A stretch of DNA of 25,882 bases, taken from NCBI GenBank assembly GCA_040514265.1, contig JBEVCD010000029.1:1-25882 (forward strand). Reading direction: 5' to 3'. The notes under the pieces are model-generated. The model was not told where the DNA came from. It saw only the letters and a program-made list of their open reading frames with translations, and did no database searches. Shown here in pieces: positions 1 through 5,917 of this stretch (position 1 is the stretch's first letter; each line of letters opens with the position of its first letter). The position numbers and the translations under genes were made by a program. The DNA is from WYZ-LMO2 sp040514265. GTDB lineage: Archaea > Halobacteriota > Archaeoglobi > Archaeoglobales > Archaeoglobaceae.

Positions 1-2
1 AG

Positions 3-80
3 GAGCTGCCGAAGTCGATGGTCGGAAAGGTTCTGAGGAGGGTGCTGAGGGAGGAGGAAATAAAGAAGTTCAAAGGCTAA
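3..80 (+). CDS. C-terminal end of AMP-forming acyl-CoA synthetase (partial)
   Basis: Only the last 25 codons are in the window; the gene enters from the left edge in frame 3 and stops with TAA at 78-80. The visible peptide contains LPKSMVGKVLRRVLREEE, which closely resembles the C-terminal A10-type motif of acyl-/acetyl-CoA synthetases of the AMP-forming (ANL) superfamily, where the lysine after the second glycine (GK) is the adenylation catalytic lysine. The family activates a carboxylate with ATP to an acyl-adenylate and then to acyl-CoA. Substrate cannot be judged from this fragment; a long-chain fatty acid ligase is a guess based on how common these are in Archaeoglobales. A T-rich tract (81-91) follows the stop and may terminate it. 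Confidence 0.72.
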   Translation, partial: ELPKSMVGKVLRRVLREEEIKKFKG

Positions 81-91
81 TTTTATTTTTT

Positions 92-147
92 AGCTCAGTC
101 CTGCCCAGTCTCGTCACACGTCAGCTAGGGGAGGACTCATCATCGCT
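92..147 (-). ncRNA. C/D box guide sRNA (2'-O-methylation guide)
   Basis: Read on the minus strand, this intergenic stretch has every element of an archaeal C/D box sRNA in order: box C ATGATGA (143-137), a 12-nt guide (136-125), box D' CTGA (124-121), a 3-nt spacer, box C' GTGACGA (117-111, one departure from RTGATGA), a second 12-nt guide (110-99) and box D CTGA (98-95). AGC before box C and GCT after box D can form a short terminal stem. Both guides are exactly 12 nt, the usual archaeal length. A TATA-like element on the same strand (about 173-164) lies about 25 nt before box C, as expected for a start at the RNA's 5' end. Predicted targets are CUAGGGGAGGAC (D' guide) and UCCUGCCCAGUC (D guide), with methylation opposite the fifth guide base, a G in both. 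The RNA would act in an L7Ae-Nop5-fibrillarin RNP on rRNA or tRNA. Confidence 0.82.
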
Positions 148-162
148 GCTGTTAATCATTGT

Positions 163-175
163 TGTAATTATATCC
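163..175 (-). promoter_or_regulatory. TATA box for the minus-strand C/D sRNA
   Basis: On the minus strand the sequence reads GGATATAATTACA, a good archaeal TATA element. Its centre is about 25 nt upstream of box C at 143, so transcription would begin at or just before box C. Confidence 0.5.
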
Positions 176-188
176 GGCTATAGAAAAA

Positions 189-198
189 TTTATCTTTT
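189..198 (+). promoter_or_regulatory. Candidate TATA box of the sequon-rich protein operon
   Basis: The plus strand has AAAAATTTATCTTTT around 184-198, upstream of the ATG at 230. A start near 215-222 would leave a leader of about 10 nt. The match is moderate and no clear ribosome site precedes the ATG, which fits a short-leader transcript. Confidence 0.35.
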
Positions 199-229
199 GA
201 GCTTGATAACGATTAAACAGTGATTTAGC

Positions 230-703
230 ATGCCCACATCATCAGAACTCGGCGGCGTGATCCTTCAAGCCCTCGCGGAGCTGCTGAGATTACTCAAGAC
301 ACTCTTTCTGCAACTCCAGATCGTGGGAAACAACGAAACTGCAGTAAATGCGTCGCGCGGTCCTTATCAGAGTTTCTGGGAGATATGGTACAGCTCGGGA
401 GCTATGCTGAACTGGATGACGAAGATGCTCACCAGGGAGCACGGCTTTGTCTGGATAATAAACTACAACGAAACTCTGAGGGAGAAGTTCCGCGAAGTCG
501 TGGCGACAGCTGCGAAGAACGCCACAGCCATGCTGGGAGACGTATACGGAAACAACTCGACGACGTTCCTGCTGAAGGTGATGGCGAAGGAGGTGACGAA
601 CGAGAGCAACCACGTCTTCGTCGCCAACCTCTGGAGTTCTCTGGCCGAGCTCGTCAGGCTCGTGAGCGACGCTTTGCAACACTTCCCCTCATACTTCCCG
701 TGA
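230..703 (+). CDS. Sequon-rich protein of unknown function, first of a tandem family
   Basis: I do not recognise this 157-aa protein. It looks mostly helical. It has seven N-x-S/T sequons (N35, N40, N80, N97, N108, N109, N124), suggesting a glycosylated, cell-surface protein. Yet no signal peptide is visible, and an in-frame TGA at 221-223 rules out an upstream extension. Its body resembles the C-terminal part of the large secreted protein two genes downstream: both have GNN.T near the start, an LR.(E/K)F..VVAT segment, an (A/S)..(F/Y)LLK segment and end near PS/DPYFP. It stops with TGA at 701-703. The next gene starts 9 nt later, using GAGGTGGT (702-709), which overlaps this stop, as ribosome site. 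The start is the first ATG after the candidate TATA box. Confidence 0.72.
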   Translation: MPTSSELGGVILQALAELLRLLKTLFLQLQIVGNNETAVNASRGPYQSFWEIWYSSGAMLNWMTKMLTREHGFVWIINYNETLREKFREVVATAAKNATAMLGDVYGNNSTTFLLKVMAKEVTNESNHVFVANLWSSLAELVRLVSDALQHFPSYFP

Positions 704-712
704 GGTGGTGGC

Positions 713-1183
713 ATGCTGAACATGAGTATAGCCACGACATACGTGATGGACGGCTTCAGGGCGAACTTCCTACTCATGGCTGAGGTGTTTCGCGTCATAG
801 CGACGAACTCGACGGTAGCAGATTACGTCGCGCAGGATATCTACTACTTCTTCGGCTTGCTGAAGTGGGTGGCTGCGTTTCTGAACGACACACTCTCGAT
901 AATAAACGCGGAGCTGCTGGCGAACAACGTAACGTGGAAGCAGATTCTCGTAGGCTACTGGCAGAAGACTGCGCTGAACTCGACCTACATACTGGGAGAC
1001 TGGGAGGGCACGCAGGGGCTCGCTTACATATGGAAGAAAGGATACGAGTGCGTGCAGCCGGGGCAGTACTGCTACAATCTGAGTTACGGAAACCTCACAA
1101 CCGGCGACGCCCTCGAAATGGTGAAGTGGCAGTTCAACGCGATGGCTGAGGTTGGGAAGAGACTCGCCAGCTTCTATCCGTGA
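713..1183 (+). CDS. Sequon-rich protein of unknown function, second of a tandem family
   Basis: This unrecognised 156-aa protein is a divergent relative of its upstream neighbour. It is the same size, ends alike (LASFYP against FPSYFP), and has a G-D-x-x-G-x-x-G-L-x-Y block near residue 95-105 that matches blocks in the other family members. It carries seven sequons (N3, N32, N58, N72, N89, N122, N127) and two cysteines, C113 and C120, that could form a small disulphide loop. No signal peptide is visible. Only Gly codons lie between the previous TGA and this ATG, so no extension is possible. GAGGTGGT ends 3 nt before the ATG. Operon order and identical intergenic design argue for origin by duplication. 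Any function is unknown; a role as part of a surface assembly with the secreted protein downstream is inference. Confidence 0.7.
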   Translation: MLNMSIATTYVMDGFRANFLLMAEVFRVIATNSTVADYVAQDIYYFFGLLKWVAAFLNDTLSIINAELLANNVTWKQILVGYWQKTALNSTYILGDWEGTQGLAYIWKKGYECVQPGQYCYNLSYGNLTTGDALEMVKWQFNAMAEVGKRLASFYP

Positions 1184-1192
1184 GGTGTGGGT

Positions 1193-3541
1193 ATGAGGCT
1201 GTTGCTCCTCACGCTCGCTCTGGTTTTACTCATCAACAACGTCTGTGCGGTCGAGATAACGGAGAATTTCAGGGGGATAACGACCTCCTACCCCTATCCG
1301 CCCAGAGCGTACTGGATTCACAACTACGATTCTGCACCAGCTGCGCCGAGCAGCGAGAGCAGCCCTCCGGGAGGAGCTACGGAGTTCACAGATGCGGATT
1401 ACGGTCAGATAGCGTATCTTGACGGTAGTTATTACTATTATGGAGACGCGGAAACCCATTACTTTATCTTCAGAATTCCAGCGGGCAGCTCAGCTGAAGT
1501 GCACTGGTACGGGCACGCCAACGATGGTAACGATTACGTCTACCTATACGCGTTCAACTGGACTAGCAGCGGATGGGAGCAGCTTGGCAGCTTTTACGGA
1601 AATTCCTGGGGCTGGATTAACGCTACGCTCAGCGACGATCACATCAGCGGAAACGGGTACGTCCACTTAGCCTTCGTGGGTTACAGGAGTAGCTCTGCAG
1701 ATGATGCTGCGGAGTTCCCGACAGATTACGTGGAGCTCGTCGTCGACGTTACACAGTTTACCCCGGTCTGCGTCGACGTTTTGTCTTCCAGCGTTCGTAA
1801 CTGGGACGGGATATTCGACACAGATTCCGTGAGCGTAACTGCAAGGGCTACTCTGTCCGGCTCGACTGTTGAGTGGTACGACAACTTCTCGCTGGAGGCG
1901 GAGTGGCAGGAGGGGAGTGCGAATATACCCCTGTCCAGTTTCTCGGTTTCGCAGCAGAATGCGACGCTGTCTGGCAGACCTGTGGACGGCGGAGTAACTG
2001 ACAGGTGGAGGGTAAAGTTCGCGGTCTCAGCCGGTTATGCGATCGTCAACGGCGTCGCTTACGGGCCGGACGCGAGCTGCGGGAGGGAAGTCTTTGCAGA
2101 AAACGTCGCCGTAACTCCGGACAGCTACGACATACTGCTGGTCGGCAGGAGGTGGGACAACACCGGCGAGGACTGGGTGGTTTTCAGGTGGGTGGCGGAT
2201 CCGGAAGATGTTGAGCATGTAAGTAAAGACGGCTACGACGTCCCGGTGGCGCAGCGATTCAGGAACTGGGATCTGCTGTTCTGGAAGATAGGCGTGCCGG
2301 ATCCAAACCACGACAACGACGGCTTGACTGAAGGTGTTTACGGGACATCCAACGATGTAAACTACGAATCCTACCCGGCTTGCATAGGACCCGACAGGTC
2401 GCCGAGCGATCCGAGGTACTGCGGCTACTATATATGCCAAGAGGATGGTAGATGCTGCTACAACGACGTCGATAAAGACCACAACTGCTCGCTGCACCTC
2501 AGCGGCTACCGCTTTGGACCCCTCATAGAAATAAACGCCCCCGACCACGCGATAGGCGTCGTCGTTGCGAACACGATCGATATCTGCGCTAATCTCGAGA
2601 CCATACCAGACATCCTCGCCCAGCCTTACGACGCGCACGAGGGCGGAGGGGAGGGAAACGAAATTCACTGCGAAGTTCTTGATGTAGGAATGGATACTAT
2701 CACGACGGAGCTCGCCTTCAAACAAGGTTACAACATCCTCGGTCTTTTATGGATCTTCGATGCCGACCCGCACGAGGGTTTCGGACTCCCAGGCTTCGTG
2801 GGCTTGATGGCTGACAGGGAGCACGTCGTAGGATTGGTTCTGGGACACAGGTTCGGAATACACCCGTTCGTCGCCCTCGTCACGACGATGCCGAGGAGCG
2901 AGATTCCGAGTTTCGACGACCACACGAATACGACGGCTAAGGAGATATGGCAGAGTTCCGAGTTCTACGCGAAGTGGATTTACTACATCCTACGCAACAC
3001 GGCTTACATCGTAAAAGTCACGGCAGAGGAGCTAGCTAACTGGGACAAGAGATATCCGCCGAGCGGTGAGGACAACATTCTGCTCGCGAACCGGGTGCTC
3101 AACGACCTCTTCCTCGACCTGCTGCCCTACCTCAAGGAAGTCCTTTGGACGATCAGAGTGACGGGTAACAACACGATCAACACGTTCATAATAACCACCT
3201 ACACCCAGCTGCACGGGCTTTTCCGAATGATCGACACGATCAGATCAGACGTCACGCTGCGCTCCGAGTTCGAGAACGTCGTAGCGACGTTTTTTGCAAG
3301 CGTTCCTGGCATCTTCGGACCACCGGACGGCTCCACGGGGTTGAGCTATCTCCTGAAGCACAGGGGATCGTTAACATACGACGAGAAGCTGAGCTTCGCT
3401 CAGAAGCTGTTCGAGATGGCTGACACCGGACTCGACCTGCTGATCGCCGTGATGAAAAACCTGCCCCTAATGGAAGTGAGGGCTGACCCCTACTTCCCCG
3501 GCTGGAACTACGGCGACTGGGTCGCCCACGGACACACCTAA
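1193..3541 (+). CDS. Large secreted protein with N-terminal beta domains and C-terminal family domain
   Basis: This 782-aa protein is exported: residues 1-19 form a signal peptide (MRLLLLTLALVLLINNVCA, then VEITENF). The start at 1193 is chosen over the in-frame GTG at 1187 because GAGGTG at 1182-1187 is then 5 nt upstream. Residues about 20-180 are Tyr/Ser/Gly-rich and look like a beta-sandwich; 185-350 looks like a second beta region. An Asp/Asn-rich loop near 370 (DPNHDNDGLTEG) resembles a calcium-binding loop. A cysteine-rich patch follows (about 395-435, CGYYICQEDGRCCYND). Roughly 575-770 is helical and related to the two small proteins upstream. No C-terminal membrane anchor or sorting signal is visible, so it is probably released or held by partners. 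Seven sequons are spread over the whole length. I do not recognise a described family. Confidence 0.75.
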   Translation: MRLLLLTLALVLLINNVCAVEITENFRGITTSYPYPPRAYWIHNYDSAPAAPSSESSPPGGATEFTDADYGQIAYLDGSYYYYGDAETHYFIFRIPAGSSAEVHWYGHANDGNDYVYLYAFNWTSSGWEQLGSFYGNSWGWINATLSDDHISGNGYVHLAFVGYRSSSADDAAEFPTDYVELVVDVTQFTPVCVDVLSSSVRNWDGIFDTDSVSVTARATLSGSTVEWYDNFSLEAEWQEGSANIPLSSFSVSQQNATLSGRPVDGGVTDRWRVKFAVSAGYAIVNGVAYGPDASCGREVFAENVAVTPDSYDILLVGRRWDNTGEDWVVFRWVADPEDVEHVSKDGYDVPVAQRFRNWDLLFWKIGVPDPNHDNDGLTEGVYGTSNDVNYESYPACIGPDRSPSDPRYCGYYICQEDGRCCYNDVDKDHNCSLHLSGYRFGPLIEINAPDHAIGVVVANTIDICANLETIPDILAQPYDAHEGGGEGNEIHCEVLDVGMDTITTELAFKQGYNILGLLWIFDADPHEGFGLPGFVGLMADREHVVGLVLGHRFGIHPFVALVTTMPRSEIPSFDDHTNTTAKEIWQSSEFYAKWIYYILRNTAYIVKVTAEELANWDKRYPPSGEDNILLANRVLNDLFLDLLPYLKEVLWTIRVTGNNTINTFIITTYTQLHGLFRMIDTIRSDVTLRSEFENVVATFFASVPGIFGPPDGSTGLSYLLKHRGSLTYDEKLSFAQKLFEMADTGLDLLIAVMKNLPLMEVRADPYFPGWNYGDWVAHGHT

Positions 3542-3562
3542 AAAATTTTTAAATTCTTTTAA
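3541..3562 (+). terminator. Candidate oligo-T terminator
   Basis: Immediately after the stop codon come two T runs (AAAAAATTTTTAAATTCTTTT), typical of intrinsic termination in euryarchaea. The same AT-rich block could instead hold a TATA box for the gene that begins inside the assembly gap. Confidence 0.35.
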
Positions 3563-3574
3563 GCGGCGCCGAGC

Positions 3575-3674
3575 NNNNNNNNNNNNNNNNNNNNNNNNNN
3601 NNNNNNNNNNNNNNNNNNNNNNNNNNNNNNNNNNNNNNNNNNNNNNNNNNNNNNNNNNNNNNNNNNNNNNNNNN
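3575..3674. other. Assembly gap of exactly 100 N
   Basis: One hundred consecutive N characters. The round number is the convention for a scaffold gap of unknown size, so the real distance and any gene content between 3574 and 3675 are unknown. The gap removes the start of the following family member. Confidence 0.95.
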
Positions 3675-3980
3675 GAGCTGGCTAACGAGAGCAACACCAA
3701 CCTTACGGAAGCCAGAGACAACATAGGTGACTCGATAACACTCCTCGGCAGGGAGTGGGAGACCGTGTTCGGCAACGCCAGCTATACAGGCGGTCTGGCA
3801 CTGCTGCTCAGGGGTCAGCTCGAAGCACTCAACAACAGAAGCTACACAGCTACGAACATGAGTGGAGTGGAGGTGCCGGTGATCGAAGCCTACGCCGATG
3901 CGTTGGCGTCGATGATCGCGGACGGCGTGAAGTTCTTCTACAGACTCGCGCAGGAGATATCTGATGCGTTCTACATCTAA
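3675..3980 (+). CDS. C-terminal part of a fourth sequon-rich family member (5' end in gap)
   Basis: The reading frame is open from the first base after the gap to TAA at 3978-3980, giving 101 residues without a start. The fragment has five sequons (NES, NLT, NAS, NRS, NMS) and a block V-F-G-N-x-x-x-T-G-G-L-A-L-L-L that lines up with the G-x-x-x-x-T-G-L-x-Y-L-L block in the C-terminal domain of the large secreted protein. It is therefore probably another member of the tandem family. The N-terminus, and whether it has a signal peptide, are hidden by the gap. Function is unknown. The reading frame looks intact, so I treat it as a gene interrupted by the gap, not as a pseudogene. Confidence 0.62.
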   Translation, partial: ELANESNTNLTEARDNIGDSITLLGREWETVFGNASYTGGLALLLRGQLEALNNRSYTATNMSGVEVPVIEAYADALASMIADGVKFFYRLAQEISDAFYI

Positions 3981-4006
3981 TTTTTAAATTTTTAAAAACT
4001 TTTTTG
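3981..4006 (+). promoter_or_regulatory. AT-rich terminator/promoter junction
   Basis: Runs of T and A between the stop at 3980 and the palindrome at 4018 can serve both as oligo-T terminator of the upstream gene and, through TTTTTAAAAAC near 3990-4000, as TATA box for the small cysteine protein. That would put the start point near the palindrome. Which role applies cannot be settled from sequence. Confidence 0.35.
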
Positions 4007-4017
4007 TAACTCCGCAA

Positions 4018-4043
4018 CATGAATTTCACCGGTGAAATTCATG
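4018..4043. promoter_or_regulatory. Perfect 26-bp palindrome covering the ribosome site and ATG of the next gene
   Basis: The half-site CATGAATTTCACC (4018-4030) is followed directly by its exact reverse complement (4031-4043), with no spacer. The second half contains GGTGA, which serves as Shine-Dalgarno sequence, and the ATG at 4041. It could be an operator for a dimeric repressor placed near the transcription start, or an RNA structure that hides the ribosome site. Confidence 0.6.
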
Positions 4044-4202
4044 AGCTGCAAGCAGTGTAGGTTCTGGCTGAGGGACTTCAGCTTCCCTGGAGACGTCGGT
4101 TACTGCCAGGCGAGGAACGCCATGACATCTGCCAGCGACGTCTGCGAGATGTTCAGAAGAAAGAGCGAGGAAGCTGTGGCTGTAAAAGTTCTCCACTACT
4201 AA
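4041..4202 (+). CDS. Small four-cysteine protein, probable metal or Fe-S binding
   Basis: A 53-aa protein beginning MSCKQCRFWLRDF. Its cysteines C3, C6, C22 and C35 follow C-x2-C-x15-C-x12-C, with the aromatic context CxFW...GYC...CEMF. This spacing resembles small cysteine proteins that bind zinc or an iron-sulfur cluster, including the small subunits of some glycyl-radical enzymes, but no glycyl-radical gene is nearby and I do not assign a family. The start at ATG 4041 is set by GGTGA 5 nt upstream; the earlier ATG at 4019 is in another frame. It is about 150 nt upstream of cdhC on the same strand but separated by a TATA-like element, so co-transcription is uncertain. A link to nickel or iron handling for the ACDS complex is only a possibility. 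Confidence 0.68.
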   Translation: MSCKQCRFWLRDFSFPGDVGYCQARNAMTSASDVCEMFRRKSEEAVAVKVLHY

Positions 4203-4248
4203 TGTTACTGTTTAGAATATTTTTGTTATTTGATATTAATTTTGCGGA

Positions 4249-4282
4249 GCTTTTTATGCTCAAAGCTCGCTGAATAGCGAGC
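4249..4282 (+). promoter_or_regulatory. cdhC operon promoter with inverted repeat at the predicted start site
   Basis: A TATA-like GCTTTTTATG (4249-4258) predicts transcription from about 4279. An inverted repeat GCTCGCT-GAAT-AGCGAGC (4265-4282) spans that point. It would leave a leader of about 75 nt before cdhC, with GAGGTGGT (4345-4352) just ahead of the ATG. The repeat may be an operator or a leader hairpin; it has no T tract, so it is not a normal terminator. Confidence 0.45.
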
Positions 4283-4355
4283 AAAGCTGAAACGCTGCGA
4301 AAAAAAATCGATAACTACAAATAACAGTTCGAAGGAGATCCTCTGAGGTGGTTGT

Positions 4356-5912
4356 ATGGTCGAGAGGAAGAGAATAGAGATTCCAGAGGGTGTCAAGGTA
4401 AAGGAGAGCGTCGGCGAAGAAGCGGAGTTCCCGTTCGACATTTCTCCGATGTACGAGGGTGAAAGGGTAAGGAAGGGAGACATGTTCGTCGAGCTCGGCG
4501 GACCAACGCAGCCGGGTTTCGAGCTTGTGATTGCTCTACCGGTGGATCAGGTTGAGGACATGAAGGTCACACTGATCGGACCGGACCTCGATGAGATGGA
4601 GGAAGGCAAAGCATACCCGTACGCGATGATATACTACGTAGCCGGTTCTCAAGTTGAAACCGATCTGGAGCCGGTCATTGAGCGCAGGAACCACGACTTC
4701 CAGAACTACATCGAGGGTTACATGCACCTCAACCAGAGGTACGACATATGGATCAGGATAAGCAAGAACGCAGTAAAGAAGGGGCTCAAGAGCCTGATAC
4801 AGATAGCTAAAGCTACGATGATGCTCTTCAAGAACGAGCTGCCGTTCATCGAGAAGATCGAAGCCGTTTACATCACGGACAAAGACCTCGTAGAGAAGCT
4901 CCTCAACGAGCTCGCGATGCCGATATACGAGGAGAGGGACAAGAGGGTTGAGATGCTGCACGACGAGGACGTCGAGGAGTTCTACTCGTGCACACTCTGC
5001 CAGAGCTTCGCTCCGACGAACGTCTGCATAGTGTCGCCAGACAGACCCTCGCTCTGCGGAGCAATAACCTGGTTCGACGGCAGAGCTGCGGCGAGGGTCG
5101 ACCCGGAGGGTCCGAACAGGGCGGTGCCGAAGGGTGAGTGCATCGACCCCATCGGCGGTGAGTATACGGGCGTAAACGAGTTTGCGAAGCAGGAGAGCGG
5201 AGGAGAGATCGAGAGAGTGAAGTTGCACAGCTTCTTCGAGTATCCGCACACGAGCTGCGGGTGCTTCGAGGTCATAGGCTTCTACATGCCCGAAGTCGAT
5301 GGCATAGGCTTCGTCCACCGCGGCTATCCGCACCCGGCGCCGAACGGCTTGACGTTCTCTACGATGGCCGGACAGACTGGCGGCGGAAAGCAGATGATCG
5401 GCTTCCTCGGCATAGGTATCGCGTACTTCAGAAGCAAGAAGTTCCTGCAAGCCGATGGCGGATGGTACAGGGTCGTCTGGATGCCGAAGGAGCTCAAGGA
5501 GAGGGTCAAGGACTACATACCCGAGGACGTCAGGGACAAGATAGCGACCGAAGAGGAGGCGAAGACGATCGAGGAGCTCAAGGAGTTTCTGAAGAAGGTC
5601 AACCACCCGGTCGTCACCGGCGTCGTCAGACCGGTTGACGGGAAGAAGATTACGGAGGGCTGGAAGGAAGTCGAAGAGGTCGCCGAGGCTGCTGAAGCTG
5701 CCGAAGCTGCTGAGGCTGTAGAAGCTCAGCCAGCCACTCAGGCTGTTCAGCCACAGGCAGCGACGCCGGCGATGCCGGCTCCACAGATGCCGGTGTTCCA
5801 GTTACCGCAGCTCCAGACTCCGCAGGCGGCGCCGGCTGGTATAAAGATCATCATAAAGGACGCCAAGATAACGATAGACAAGGTAATCGTGAGGAGACCC
5901 GAAAAGAAGTGA
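4356..5912 (+). CDS. cdhC: Acetyl-CoA synthase, ACDS complex beta subunit
   Basis: CdhC joins or cleaves acetyl-CoA from CO, a corrinoid-bound methyl group and CoA at the Ni-Ni-[4Fe-4S] A-cluster. At 518 aa it is the archaeal short form, lacking the N-terminal CODH-binding part of bacterial AcsB. The cluster ligands are clear: C212, C215, C224 and C234 (C-x2-C-x8-C-x9-C) and the nickel-binding C301-G-C303. A flexible linker rich in Ala/Glu and then Pro/Gln covers about 441-494. A short beta-like tail follows (residues 495-513, AGIKIIIKDAKITID...). The same tail pattern recurs in the 26-aa protein encoded directly downstream. The gene heads the operon with microprotein, CooC-like ATPase, cdhD and cdhE. 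The start is supported by GAGGTGGT 3 nt upstream. Confidence 0.97.
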   Translation: MVERKRIEIPEGVKVKESVGEEAEFPFDISPMYEGERVRKGDMFVELGGPTQPGFELVIALPVDQVEDMKVTLIGPDLDEMEEGKAYPYAMIYYVAGSQVETDLEPVIERRNHDFQNYIEGYMHLNQRYDIWIRISKNAVKKGLKSLIQIAKATMMLFKNELPFIEKIEAVYITDKDLVEKLLNELAMPIYEERDKRVEMLHDEDVEEFYSCTLCQSFAPTNVCIVSPDRPSLCGAITWFDGRAAARVDPEGPNRAVPKGECIDPIGGEYTGVNEFAKQESGGEIERVKLHSFFEYPHTSCGCFEVIGFYMPEVDGIGFVHRGYPHPAPNGLTFSTMAGQTGGGKQMIGFLGIGIAYFRSKKFLQADGGWYRVVWMPKELKERVKDYIPEDVRDKIATEEEAKTIEELKEFLKKVNHPVVTGVVRPVDGKKITEGWKEVEEVAEAAEAAEAAEAVEAQPATQAVQPQAATPAMPAPQMPVFQLPQLQTPQAAPAGIKIIIKDAKITIDKVIVRRPEKK

Positions 5913-5917
5913 GCGGT

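Noticed and set aside
237..247. Minus-strand TGATGA near 237-247 as another box C.
   Set aside because: No D box CTGA or second C box follows at suitable spacing.
385..783. Plus-strand frame of 132 aa overlapping the first two sequon-rich genes.
   Set aside because: Highly Arg/Glu-rich out-of-frame composition, conflicts with two genes that share homologous features and good ribosome sites.
4265..4282. The inverted repeat upstream of cdhC as an intrinsic terminator of the small cysteine gene.
   Set aside because: No T tract follows it and archaeal termination relies on oligo-T, so an operator or leader hairpin is more likely.
4536..5606. Long minus-strand frame of 356 aa inside cdhC.
   Set aside because: Shadow of cdhC, no recognisable motifs, no promoter or ribosome site.
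5690..5760. Repeated GCTGA/GCC-type bases in cdhC as a mobile repeat.
   Set aside because: They encode the Ala/Glu-rich flexible linker of CdhC and are explained by codon choice.
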